From the NCBI GenBank assembly GCA_022826515.1, contig JAJDUT010000109.1, positions 1-49,871 on the forward strand: a stretch of DNA of 49,871 bases. The letters are read 5' to 3'. Numbering within the stretch: the first letter of the stretch is position 1; every line of letters starts with the position of its first letter. The position numbers were made by a program, and so were the translations under genes. The notes under the pieces were generated by a model that had not been told where the DNA came from, made no database searches, and saw only the letters and a program-made list of their open reading frames with translations. The stretch is from Candidatus Latescibacterota bacterium (GTDB taxonomy: Bacteria > Latescibacterota > UBA2968 > UBA8231). Below, one piece after another: positions 24,914-33,527 of this stretch.

Positions 24914-26800
24914 TCAGTAGGATACCGCCACGATCCGCAGGCGCTCAAACGTCTTGGTCTGCGTTTCGACGCGCAGTCGGACGAGGTAGTGTCCCGGAGG
25001 CAGTTCGTGGGCCTCGGTCCACGTGGCTAGGTAGCTGCCTGCCGCCTGCTCCTCTTGCTGGAGGGTGTGAACGAGCCGACCTGATAGATCGTGTACTGTA
25101 ATGCTTACTTGCGCTGGTTCGATGAGGAATACGAGGTCGTACTGCAGCGCCAAATCGTCGTTCCGCCCGTCCCCATTCGGCGTCACGACACCGGTGCCCA
25201 AATCGAATCGACTAAGCGGATCGCCAAGGGAACCGAAGACGAGGACGGAATTCGTGCCGAGCAGGTTGGTAGCATCACCGGGAGCGACCCGCTGCGGAAC
25301 CGCGCCAACTGAATCTAAGAGCCAGCTCTGAAACAGAGTCGTGTATCGCAAGGGCGTTGCTGTGAACCGCACAAAGAGCGTGGCGTTGCTCTCGGCCGTG
25401 ATCCGGCGGCTCGGGAAGAAAAGCGACATGCCGCTGGCGTCAACAAAGACGCTATCGACGATCACTTGCTCTCGGTCGTCGCCGATCAACACCGATTCCA
25501 ACTGAGCAGCGCCTGGCGTTGCGATGCGCAAACCATCGAATCCCTCGTCGCCGGACAACTCCGCAGTCAAGGCGTACTCCAAGGTCGCCGGCTGGCCCGT
25601 AGCAACGGTGGCCACGCCTGCCTGTGGAAAGGGATCGCCGACGAGGGCGATCTCGGCTCGCGTCCCTTGGGCGAGAGGTGACGAGTGGGTGAACTCTAGC
25701 GCATCAATCCGAATCACGTCGGTCGCAGTGCCCTCGAAGAAGAATCTGAACTGGAAGAAGGGCCTCGGCATCGGCAAAAAATCGAGACTGAGTTCGTAGG
25801 AGCCCGTCGAATCGATCGCCACCGGATTCGACCACGCACTCCAGTTTTCTGCATCGTATCTCGCCGTGCGCTCGCGGTCTATGAGGTTCTGGTACGCCTC
25901 CTCTGAGATCTCCGTCTCACTGCCGGTTTCGAGATCGATCTGGAAATAGGACTCAGGCGAGGTGTCGCTGCCCGCCCGCACTTGGAACACGGCCTGCACT
26001 GGATCGTCCGAAACCACGTCGGGCTCGGTTGACACGCGGGTAGCGCGGACTGTTAGGCGACCAAAGTTGCGCACACCCCCTTCGTCAAAACTAATGAAGT
26101 TTGAGACGTACTGGGCACGGGGCACAAACCCTCGGCCAAACACCTCAATCTCGGCAATGTCGAAGGGATTCGGTTCCAGCGTTTCCAAGCGGATATACCG
26201 GACCAACTGCCGTGGAAACTCGGCCTCCGTCCGAACCTCGTTGGAAACCTCAACCCGTGCCAGCGTCTCGTAGATCGGCCGCTCGTCCGCACCAAAAGAG
26301 CGCCCATCGCTGACCTTGATCTCGTAAGCCCGCAGGAAGGCGGTGCTATCTGCCGGGTTGGGAAAGAAGGCAATCCGCTCGACGGGAAACGAGGCCCCTA
26401 AATCGAAGACGAAGATCCGGCCGTCCTGAGACTGACCAGGAATCTGAAATCGCTCTCCAGTGGATGTATTTGACCTGCCGTCGATGAGAACGTCATTTGG
26501 CTGACCGTCGGCAACGCGCGCCCACACCCGCGCTCCGCCCTCGGGTATGAATTCGTCCGGGCCCGTCCCGACATCCGTCCAGCGAACAGCGGCAACGATG
26601 TTCTCGTTGGCCTTGAAGCCAGCCGGTAGCAGCGAGTCGGCCGTGACCTGCGCTCCTGCAGCCACTAGCTCCACGCTCTGCCAAGTGTCGCCTCCCTGTC
26701 CGATGCGCACGGTCTCGATCTGGCCGCCTGCATCAATGCTCAGGAGGAACGTCAGGATAAGCGGGACGGCTACACCCGCGCGTTTGGCTGTAAGGGGCAC
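24914..26800 (-). CDS. Secreted discoidin-like surface protein with FlgD/CHU_C-like tail (paralogue 3)
   Basis: A 628-residue protein beginning at GTG 26800, one base after the stop of the lipoprotein gene, with a signal peptide ending near GGQ. A discoidin-like region spans ~85-230 (IDGRSNTSTGERF, VERIAFFPNPADSTAFLRAY, RYIRLETLEPNPFDIAEIEV). Next come the common VFQVRAGSDTSPESYFQIDL and NWSAWSNPV, then EGFDGLRIATPGAAQLES. The C-terminal domain has VVTPNGDGRNDDLALQYD, VHDLSGRLVHTL and LPPGHYLVRLRV, and ends VAVSY. Domain order equals paralogue 2. Aspartate and glycine content suggests extracellular beta-sandwiches. Confidence 0.78.
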   Translation of the reverse strand: MPLTAKRAGVAVPLILTFLLSIDAGGQIETVRIGQGGDTWQSVELVAAGAQVTADSLLPAGFKANENIVAAVRWTDVGTGPDEFIPEGGARVWARVADGQPNDVLIDGRSNTSTGERFQIPGQSQDGRIFVFDLGASFPVERIAFFPNPADSTAFLRAYEIKVSDGRSFGADERPIYETLARVEVSNEVRTEAEFPRQLVRYIRLETLEPNPFDIAEIEVFGRGFVPRAQYVSNFISFDEGGVRNFGRLTVRATRVSTEPDVVSDDPVQAVFQVRAGSDTSPESYFQIDLETGSETEISEEAYQNLIDRERTARYDAENWSAWSNPVAIDSTGSYELSLDFLPMPRPFFQFRFFFEGTATDVIRIDALEFTHSSPLAQGTRAEIALVGDPFPQAGVATVATGQPATLEYALTAELSGDEGFDGLRIATPGAAQLESVLIGDDREQVIVDSVFVDASGMSLFFPSRRITAESNATLFVRFTATPLRYTTLFQSWLLDSVGAVPQRVAPGDATNLLGTNSVLVFGSLGDPLSRFDLGTGVVTPNGDGRNDDLALQYDLVFLIEPAQVSITVHDLSGRLVHTLQQEEQAAGSYLATWTEAHELPPGHYLVRLRVETQTKTFERLRIVAVSY

Positions 26801-26801
26801 G

Positions 26802-27524
26802 TCAGCGTGCCGAGACGGTGGCGGGTGGCTGGTATCCCCTGAAGACCTCGCGTTGGAATCCGTAGGTCAGATTTACGGTCTCCACGGGCTCATCGGCGTA
26901 GTTGAAGCGAACGGCAACGTCGTTGATGTGGATGGCCAACTCGGTCACATCTGGAGGCATGGGTGGGAATACAATAAAACCTTCGTGCTCCTGGCCACTG
27001 AAGATCATCTTGTCGGCATACATATGGAGACGCAGCAGATCCTCGCGCTCGCGCATGCGCGCATAGTAGTTTCCGGCCCAAGCCAACGCATACGCTCGGT
27101 AATACTCACTGATTTCGAGAAATGTCAGGGGCTTGTAGGAACGCTCGCTGGCGGATCGCAGCTCGATCATAGACGGATCGATCTTGACCTTCGGATACGC
27201 ATAGTTCTTGACCCGAAGAAGGAAGACGGTAAATCGCTGGGGTGTAAATGACTCGCCTGGAGGAGTCCAATCGCCGAATGTGAAGGGATTAGTAGAAAGT
27301 GGTCCATCGGCCGACCTGGTGGCGAAACTGCGGTTGAGCTCCGCGTCCGTCATCGGTCGAACCGCGATATCGAGCCTCTCGAAGACGTAGGCCACTGATC
27401 CATCGTCGTGGACCACCATGTGTTCGCCCTGCTCGGACCCAGGCTTGGGCTGGAGAGGCCCTGGGAAATAGCGCCCACAGCCGAACGCAACCAAGATCAG
27501 TAGGCAGCTACAAAGCGCTTTCAA
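26802..27524 (-). CDS. Small lipoprotein of unknown function
   Basis: A 240-residue protein starting at TTG 27524 with AAGAGG six bases upstream. A lipoprotein signal ends at VAFGC (Cys16). The body is an unassigned beta-rich domain with VVHDDGSVAYVFERLDIAV, FTVFLLRVKNYAYPKVKI and a terminal beta region ending with RGYQPPATVSAR. The pattern (a strand pair, then an amphipathic helix YYRAYALAWAGNYYARMRER near residue 145) does not match a family that I recognise. It is the first gene of the exported-protein series and is separated from the following gene by one base, so its translation is probably coupled to paralogue 3. Confidence 0.7.
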   Translation of the reverse strand: MKALCSCLLILVAFGCGRYFPGPLQPKPGSEQGEHMVVHDDGSVAYVFERLDIAVRPMTDAELNRSFATRSADGPLSTNPFTFGDWTPPGESFTPQRFTVFLLRVKNYAYPKVKIDPSMIELRSASERSYKPLTFLEISEYYRAYALAWAGNYYARMREREDLLRLHMYADKMIFSGQEHEGFIVFPPMPPDVTELAIHINDVAVRFNYADEPVETVNLTYGFQREVFRGYQPPATVSAR

Positions 27525-27565
27525 AACAACCTCTTCGCGCAGGCTCGGATATGTGTTAGAAAAGT

Positions 27566-27594
27566 TAAGGAGGGAGGACGGTCCTCCCTCCTTA
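27566..27594 (-). terminator. Rho-independent terminator after second CBM9-like gene
   Basis: A perfect GC-rich palindrome (14 bases each side of one central base) with arms TAAGGAGGGAGGAC and its complement. On the minus strand it is followed by CTTTTC. It lies 29 bp beyond the stop of the 27623-28516 gene and 42 bp before the lipoprotein gene, so it would end or attenuate transcription between them. Confidence 0.7.
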
Positions 27595-27622
27595 GACGTA
27601 AAGATAGGGACGTTTTTTCTAC

Positions 27623-28516
27623 TTACTGCATTAGCGCCTTCACTGCGCCCCAGCTACTCCCCTCGACGGCAGTAGCGTACTCATCGGTGCTTAGCAAGGT
27701 GAATTCGGAGGAGAATTCCGAGCTATGCGCCCCGCCGTTTTGGATGTGCGTCGTGATCTGGTGCGTCCGGCCTCCACTGTCGGCCTCATTGAGGCTCAGG
27801 GACATGCCGATCGTCTGGCCGGCTTCGAAGACCCAGCGGACGCTTGCGTCGCGGCCATCCGGCAGGTACGGGTCGTAGGCCTCCATGCGAACTTCGTAGT
27901 TCACCGTCACGTCCGTGGCCAAGTGCCCGGCACCCGCTGGAGAGACCACAACGGCTCCCTCAACAGCGCCCGTCTCGGGACCCCACTGCATCTCCGCAGG
28001 CTGGTTCCAACGCAAAAAGGACACGAGGGGATAACCACCGGGACGAGCGTAGTGGAAGGTCCACTGCTGATGTCCAGTGCGGAGGGCATCAGGTGCCTCG
28101 TTCCACACACCGTGATCGGGATCCAGAATCAGCTCGAGGTCATCGTCGTGCCAACCATCGTTCAGCTCGGTGACGTCGGCGTTCAGCGTGTCATCGACGA
28201 CGCGCGTAAATACGTAGAGCCGATTGTCTGGCTCCGGTGTCCAGCCGACATGGTGAGCGATGTCGAGGTCGCTACGCGCTGGAAACTCACTGTTGCCGAT
28301 CACGTCGCACAACTGGTCATTACCGATGATGAAATCCGAATCGAACCAACCCCAGTCGCTGCTGTCGCCATCGGGGTTCATGGAGCCTGGATTGGGCACC
28401 TGCAGGGCAAAATAGCCAACGCCGTTGCAGTTTTCGTATGCTGCTGCCGGGGCTGCGAAACCTGCCAACAGCACAGCGCCGAAGACTATTGTCCCTAGAA
28501 CTGCTTTCTTGTGCAT
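27623..28516 (-). CDS. Secreted CBM9/DOMON-like protein (second copy)
   Basis: A 297-residue exported protein with signal peptide ending PAAAY (~residue 27). The mature part looks like a CBM9-like beta-sandwich: NPDGDSSDWGWFDSD, LDIAHHVGWTPEPDNRLYVF, DGWHDDDLELILDPDHGVW, HQQWTFHYARPGGYPLVSF. The end, VEGSSWGAVKALMQ, matches the tail of the 6313-7209 protein in its spacing of Ser-Trp and Lys-Ala. GAGGAG precedes the ATG. A strong promoter and a following terminator make it look like a separately expressed, perhaps abundant, secreted protein. Sugar binding is inferred from fold-level similarity only. Confidence 0.75.
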   Translation of the reverse strand: MHKKAVLGTIVFGAVLLAGFAAPAAAYENCNGVGYFALQVPNPGSMNPDGDSSDWGWFDSDFIIGNDQLCDVIGNSEFPARSDLDIAHHVGWTPEPDNRLYVFTRVVDDTLNADVTELNDGWHDDDLELILDPDHGVWNEAPDALRTGHQQWTFHYARPGGYPLVSFLRWNQPAEMQWGPETGAVEGAVVVSPAGAGHLATDVTVNYEVRMEAYDPYLPDGRDASVRWVFEAGQTIGMSLSLNEADSGGRTHQITTHIQNGGAHSSEFSSEFTLLSTDEYATAVEGSSWGAVKALMQ

Positions 28517-28827
28517 GAGATCTCCTCTCGTTCATGTCTTCGCTTCATCCTTTAGCCGAAGGAAGACGGTAGGATTGGCGTGGAAAAATGGGCCTCCACG
28601 CTACTTGTGAATCAACCTATTATACAGGTCAGCGAAGCGATAATTATATAAAGGTGAAGCAAGAAGTTCAAGCCCTTTTTGACTGGTGAGTCAGCAGCAG
28701 GCAGCGCAAGACCAAGCTAGCTGCCATGAATCCCCGCACTCGCTTGACCTCGTCTTTGCAGGGTGAGTAACTTGAAGTCGGCGAGGTTCTCCGCGTATTC
28801 GGAGTATCGACGCGCCGCAGATTAACG
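28517..28827. other. Divergent intergenic region
   Basis: A 311-bp gap between two divergently transcribed genes. Its left half carries a strong minus-strand promoter for the CBM9-like gene and its ribosome site. The right half has a weak plus-strand candidate, TTGACC at 28744 with TAACTT at 28768 (18-base spacer, poor -10). No small ORF with a ribosome site, tRNA or convincing operator was found. Confidence 0.5.
28643..28671 (-). promoter_or_regulatory. Sigma-70-like promoter for the CBM9-like gene
   Basis: On the minus strand a -35 element TTGAAC (28666-28671) and a perfect -10 TATAAT (28643-28648) are spaced by 17 bases, the consensus distance. The leader to the ATG at 28516 would be about 120 bases and contains GAGGAG. 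This is the clearest promoter in the window. Confidence 0.75.
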
Positions 28828-30558
28828 ATGATGTATTTGATGTATTTAATGATGCACAGCAGCGATCTAACTACGCAGACAAAATGGCTCCGTCAGATGC
28901 TGCGAGTTGCTTTGGTGGCAGCACCCGTTCTGTCGGGCTGCAGCGCCGATGAAGAACCGGCTCTTCCCCTCCCTCGATTCAGCGAGGTCGCGGCCGAGTC
29001 CGGGATCGAATTTCGCCACTTCAATGGCGCTGCCGGGGCCTACCACTATCCCGAAACCCATGGCTCGGGTGCCGCATTTGCCGACTTCAACGGCGACGGC
29101 TTTCCCGACCTCTACGTCGTGAACAGCGCTGCTAGCCACGGCGTCCTCACCGCTCATCTACCCGCCAATGCTCTATTCGTGAATCAGACCGACGGGACCT
29201 TCGTCGATAGGGCAGCGGAAGCAGGGGTCGCCGACACCAGCTTTGGCATGGGGGTCGGCGTTGGAGACATCGATAACGATGGCCACGCGGATCTCTACGT
29301 CACGAACTGGGGTGCCAACCGGCTCTACCGAAACTTAGGCAACGGCTACTTTGCAGACGTGACCGAACAGTCGGGGACCGGTGATCTGCGGGTATCGACG
29401 AGCACGGCCTTCGCCGACATCGATCTCGACAGCGATCTGGATCTATACGTCGCCAATGACGTGCGGATTGTCGGAGACGATCTCCCGCAGTGCTACCGCG
29501 GACTGATTCAGATCTACTGCGGCCCCGGTGCCTATCCCGGCGATTCTGGGTCTCTGTTCCGCAACGATGGCGACTTCCGTTTCACGGACATCACCGAGTC
29601 GATGGGCGTCTGGACCGAAGAGGGCCGTCAGCTAGGCGTGGGATTCGCCGACTACGATGATGACGGCGACCCCGACCTCTATGTCGCCAATGACCACGAG
29701 CCAAATTTCCTGTTCCGCAACGACGGGTCCCAATTCGCCGAGGTCGGTGTCGCCGTCGGCGTCGCGACGAGTCCCGATGGTGCCCCGGAGGCGGGCATGG
29801 GCACCGATTGGTCCGACTACGATCGCGACGGTCGCCTCGACCTAGGTGTGTGCAACTTCCAATGGGAGCCTTGCCGACTGCTGCACAATGCCGGAGCGGG
29901 TCAATTCGCCGATCACACCGCACAGAGCGGACTAGGAGGGCCGACCTATCAAACCCTCACCTTCGGGACCGATTTCATCGACGTCAACAACGACGGATAT
30001 CCCGACCTGTTCCTCGCCAACGGCCATGTCGAGCCCAACATCGAAATTCTCGACAGCGCCGGTCCGCGCTATGCGCAGCACGACCAACTCTTTCTGAGCA
30101 ATCGCGACGGCACATTCACCGACGTGAGCGCGGCGAGCGGTCTAACGACGTTTTCAGCGGGCGTCGGAAGAGGCTCAGCCGCGGCCGACTACGACAACGA
30201 CGGCGATGTCGATCTGTTCGTGTCGAACAACAACCAGCGCCCGCACCTGCTCAGAAACGATGGCGGCAATCGCGCCAATTGGATTTCAGTCGAGCTAGAA
30301 GGCACGCGCAGCAATCGCAGTGGGATCGGAGCGCGCGTCACTGTATTCTCCGCTGATCTGCGGCAGATGGCCGAGGTAAGAGGTGGCAGCAGCTACCTGT
30401 CTCACAACGACCTCCGACTACACTTCGGCCTCGGTCGCAGGACAAAGGTGGACCGCATCCTGATTCGTTGGCCATCGGGTGAATCGCAGACCGTAGGCCC
30501 CGTACCGGCAAGGCGCTTTGTGCGAATCGTAGAAGGCGAGCCATGGACGCCACTGTAA
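28828..30558 (+). CDS. CRTAC1-family FG-GAP/ASPIC-UnbV lipoprotein
   Basis: A 576-residue exported protein with lipobox LSGC (Cys38 from the first Met). The start is uncertain: the first codons lie in a small repeat of TGATGTATT, and Met9 or Met24 would also give a signal peptide. Seven calcium-loop FG-GAP/VCBS-type motifs follow (ADFNGDGFPDLYV, GDIDNDGHADLYV, ADIDLDSDLDLYV, ADYDDDGDPDLYV, SDYDRDGRLDLGV, IDVNNDGYPDLFL, ADYDNDGDVDLFV), predicting a beta-propeller. The last ~80 residues are an ASPIC/UnbV domain (RGGSSYLSHNDLRLHFGLGR). Similar proteins accompany TPR proteins in many environmental genomes, and the next gene is one. Ligand unknown. Confidence 0.87.
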   Translation: MMYLMYLMMHSSDLTTQTKWLRQMLRVALVAAPVLSGCSADEEPALPLPRFSEVAAESGIEFRHFNGAAGAYHYPETHGSGAAFADFNGDGFPDLYVVNSAASHGVLTAHLPANALFVNQTDGTFVDRAAEAGVADTSFGMGVGVGDIDNDGHADLYVTNWGANRLYRNLGNGYFADVTEQSGTGDLRVSTSTAFADIDLDSDLDLYVANDVRIVGDDLPQCYRGLIQIYCGPGAYPGDSGSLFRNDGDFRFTDITESMGVWTEEGRQLGVGFADYDDDGDPDLYVANDHEPNFLFRNDGSQFAEVGVAVGVATSPDGAPEAGMGTDWSDYDRDGRLDLGVCNFQWEPCRLLHNAGAGQFADHTAQSGLGGPTYQTLTFGTDFIDVNNDGYPDLFLANGHVEPNIEILDSAGPRYAQHDQLFLSNRDGTFTDVSAASGLTTFSAGVGRGSAAADYDNDGDVDLFVSNNNQRPHLLRNDGGNRANWISVELEGTRSNRSGIGARVTVFSADLRQMAEVRGGSSYLSHNDLRLHFGLGRRTKVDRILIRWPSGESQTVGPVPARRFVRIVEGEPWTPL

Positions 30559-32102
30559 GAGCACGTGCATGGCTCCTTGCCCTGATCGTGCCTCTCGTCG
30601 GATGCGAAAGCCAACGCCCTGCTGCGGACGCGCCGCCCACAGCCGACGAGTTGGGACGGCTGCGGCTGACGTATGAAAAACAACTGCGCGAACGCCCCGC
30701 AGATATCGAGACCCGAGTGTCGCTTGCCCGCGTGCTGTTCGACTTAGGTCACATGGATCAATCGATGGATCAGTTCCAAATGGTTCTTCAGTCGGATAGT
30801 CTGCACGTGGGGGCGCTGATGGGTCTCAGCGAGGTTCTGGCCCGAATCCGCGACCACACCACGGCGCTCTCCCTAGCGCAGCGAGCCGTCGCGGCCAAGC
30901 GCAATGCAGAGACGTTGGAGAGGCTAGCGGTGGCGTGGCTCGGGGTCGGGCAACTCGAAAACGTCCAGTCCACACTCGCCGAAGCGATCGCGCTCGATCC
31001 AGACCGCCCGACGCTGCACAAGCTGATGGGTGCAGTACAGGCGACTCGCGGTGATGTAGCGGCAGCGCAGACTTCCCTGAAACGAGCGGTGGAATTGGAT
31101 CCCACGTCTCACGAGGCGAGCTTCGCATTAGGTTCTCTCCAGTGTGAGCGTCTAGGCCGCTGTGCGGAGAGTTTGGATCTCCTCCAGCGAGCCATAGCCT
31201 TAGCACCAGACAGTGTCAGATACGAGGTAGCGGTAGGCCGCGCCCTACTACAGGTAGGACGGACCCGCGAGGCTCTGCAATCATTCTCGACAGCCGTCAA
31301 CCTCGACCCCTCTTCAGTGGAGGCGCATATCGGCCTCGGAGTGTCCCGAGCCAAGCTAGAAAAGTATGTCGAAGCGGCCTCTGCTCTTGAGCAGGCTCTC
31401 GAACTCGACCCGGTGCATCCCGATATCCGTCTTCAGTTAGCTTCCGCGTACCGCCATCTAGGTCGTAGTCGGGACGCCGAAGAACAGCACGCCGCCCATC
31501 GGCGAATCGAACCGCACGTAACTGAGATCGAGCATCTGCGTACACTAGCCCAACCAAGCCGCAATCCCAGCGCACACTTCAACCTCGCCCGCCTCTACGC
31601 CCGCCTCGGACACGACGCGGGAGCCGTAAGACACCTGCGCGACGGTTTGTCCCTCCAGCCGGACAACGCCCGCGCTTGGCAAAACCTCGGCAATGCCCAC
31701 GTCCGCTTGGGTCGTCCCGGAGAGGCGATTTCAGCGTACCGCCAAGCCTTGAACCTCAAGCCGGACTATGGCTTGGCGTGGTACAACTTGGGTACGGCCT
31801 ACGCCACCGGCGGCTACATCGACCTAAGTCGCGAGGCGTACGAGCGAGCGCTGGAGTTGTCCGAGAATCCGGTGGATGTTTTTATCGCGCTAGGGAACCT
31901 AGCGTTGCAACAAGGCGATGCCCATGCCGCAGCCGAGCGATACGAACAGGCGCTAGCTCAAGATCCCGGTCGGCCATCGGCACAGCGAGGTCTCGTGCTC
32001 GCGTACCGGCAGGCCGGCGACTCGGCCGCGGCAGCCCAAGCCATCGCAAAATTCAGCAACAAGGCATTCCCTCCCTCTACGCCAGCGATGAATCGTCCCT
32101 AG
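30543..32102 (+). CDS. TPR-repeat lipoprotein (second)
   Basis: A 519-residue exported protein whose start overlaps the CRTAC1 gene by 16 bp. The signal peptide ends at VPLVGC (Cys21). Roughly twelve TPR units follow (e.g. AWQNLGNAHVRLGRPGEAIS and AWYNLGTAYATGGYIDLSRE). It resembles the TPR lipoprotein at 14918-16135, though separate origins are possible. Overlap with the CRTAC1 gene suggests coordinated expression and perhaps a shared surface complex. Confidence 0.85.
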   Translation: MDATVRARAWLLALIVPLVGCESQRPAADAPPTADELGRLRLTYEKQLRERPADIETRVSLARVLFDLGHMDQSMDQFQMVLQSDSLHVGALMGLSEVLARIRDHTTALSLAQRAVAAKRNAETLERLAVAWLGVGQLENVQSTLAEAIALDPDRPTLHKLMGAVQATRGDVAAAQTSLKRAVELDPTSHEASFALGSLQCERLGRCAESLDLLQRAIALAPDSVRYEVAVGRALLQVGRTREALQSFSTAVNLDPSSVEAHIGLGVSRAKLEKYVEAASALEQALELDPVHPDIRLQLASAYRHLGRSRDAEEQHAAHRRIEPHVTEIEHLRTLAQPSRNPSAHFNLARLYARLGHDAGAVRHLRDGLSLQPDNARAWQNLGNAHVRLGRPGEAISAYRQALNLKPDYGLAWYNLGTAYATGGYIDLSREAYERALELSENPVDVFIALGNLALQQGDAHAAAERYEQALAQDPGRPSAQRGLVLAYRQAGDSAAAAQAIAKFSNKAFPPSTPAMNRP

Positions 32103-32108
32103 GATCAA

Positions 32109-33461
32109 ATGATGACTCGACGTCGAACCCTTCTGCTCATAATTCTGGCGCTGTCGGCGAGTTCCCTAGGCGCAGACACATCACTTGTCGTCGATCACAT
32201 CGACATACCTCAAGTCGATTACGAACCGGCGATCTACTATGACGAAGGCGACCCACTTCCCTATCTGGATTTCGAGCGCATCGACTGGGAGCGTATCGTC
32301 GCCAAGCGGCACAGGCGCGTGGTGCTCGAATCCGACTATGTGCGCGTAGAGGTGCTGCCGAAGATGGGACGGGTGTACTCCCTCATCGACAAGCGAACCG
32401 GTCACGACGCGCTGTGGAAAAACGACATCGTGCGCCCTGGAGGGGCGAACAACCCCACTGGCTGGTGGCTCTGGATCGGCGGGATCGAGTACACGCTTCC
32501 GGCCTACGAGCACGGCACGACCTTCGCGATGCCTTGGACGTGGAAGATCCTAGAAAATCACCCAGAACAGGTATCCATGTCGATGGCAACGACGGAGCCG
32601 CTGACGGGCCTGACCCAGAGAGTCAGATTGACGGTCCATCGAGGCTCAGCGGCCCTAGAGACCCAGATTCGCCTCCACAATCCAGGAGCCGACACCGTTC
32701 AGTTCGCCCACTGGGTCAATCCCATGTGGACCCCCGGAGGCGAGAACGAGCTGACCGACAACACCGAGTTCATCATCCCCACAAAGAGCATCCTAATCGC
32801 CGACCGCTGGCAGAAAAACCTAGGACCGAGTCCACAGGTCTGGAGCGAGAGTCCGTTGCGCTACATCCGGGGGTGGAAGGCCGGCGATATCATGGCCGAC
32901 GGATTGACGGCCGACTATTACAGCGCCTACTCCCACGACGCTGAGGAGGGCGTGGTCCGCGTCTTCGATCCCGTCCTCAACCCAGGTGTTGATGTATGGA
33001 CTTACGGCTTCCATCCGACGGGGATTCCCATGGGATCTGGCCGGCCCAACAAGGGCTATGTCGAGATGTGGGGTGGCACGTCGGTGCTTTTCCCCGATGA
33101 GACGCGGCCACTCCCACCTGGAGACTCGCTCGCGTGGACGGAGTGGATGTATAGCTACCGGGGAACGAAGGGGATGAGTGCGGCATCGCAGGTCGGCGCA
33201 ATTCGCGGCAGCCTAGACGATGGGTCGCTGAACATCGCCCTTTCGCCCGCGCTCGAATTACCCAACGTCGTCATCGAAGTATCGGTAGATGGCAAAGTGA
33301 CCGTTCGAGACACTACCTCATTGACTCCGGCCAAGGTCCTGCACCGATCCTACTCGATTGCAACCGAGGAACCGCCGGACGATCTTTCCGTTGAGGTGCG
33401 ACAAGGTGCCCTCCAGCTCCTGTGGTTTCCAGTTACAGGAGAAAATCGGCGTCTCGAATAG
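32109..33461 (+). CDS. Secreted DUF5107-like (mutarotase-fold) protein
   Basis: A 450-residue protein with signal peptide (residues ~1-21, SSLGADT). The body reads like DUF5107 and related galactose-mutarotase-like beta-supersandwiches: VEVLPKMGRVYSLIDKRTG near residue 80, WWLWIGGIEYTLPAYEHG, FAHWVNPMWTPGGENE near 200, GVDVWTYGFHP and KGYVEMWGGTSVLFPDE. In family members that I recall, this domain is often fused to TPR repeats; here the TPR protein is the adjacent upstream gene, six bp away. It could bind or process a glycan or glycoprotein. No catalytic residues can be named with confidence. Confidence 0.7.
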   Translation: MMTRRRTLLLIILALSASSLGADTSLVVDHIDIPQVDYEPAIYYDEGDPLPYLDFERIDWERIVAKRHRRVVLESDYVRVEVLPKMGRVYSLIDKRTGHDALWKNDIVRPGGANNPTGWWLWIGGIEYTLPAYEHGTTFAMPWTWKILENHPEQVSMSMATTEPLTGLTQRVRLTVHRGSAALETQIRLHNPGADTVQFAHWVNPMWTPGGENELTDNTEFIIPTKSILIADRWQKNLGPSPQVWSESPLRYIRGWKAGDIMADGLTADYYSAYSHDAEEGVVRVFDPVLNPGVDVWTYGFHPTGIPMGSGRPNKGYVEMWGGTSVLFPDETRPLPPGDSLAWTEWMYSYRGTKGMSAASQVGAIRGSLDDGSLNIALSPALELPNVVIEVSVDGKVTVRDTTSLTPAKVLHRSYSIATEEPPDDLSVEVRQGALQLLWFPVTGENRRLE

Positions 33462-33527
33462 CTTTTTAAAACAGCCTGTTCCTTTCGAACCGGACCCCTA
33501 TGCCCTCCTAACTCACTAAATAAAAAA

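Noticed and set aside
28744..28773. Plus-strand promoter for the CRTAC1 gene (TTGACC, TAACTT)
   Set aside because: The -10 element matches consensus at only three of six positions; noted in the intergenic entry but not called.
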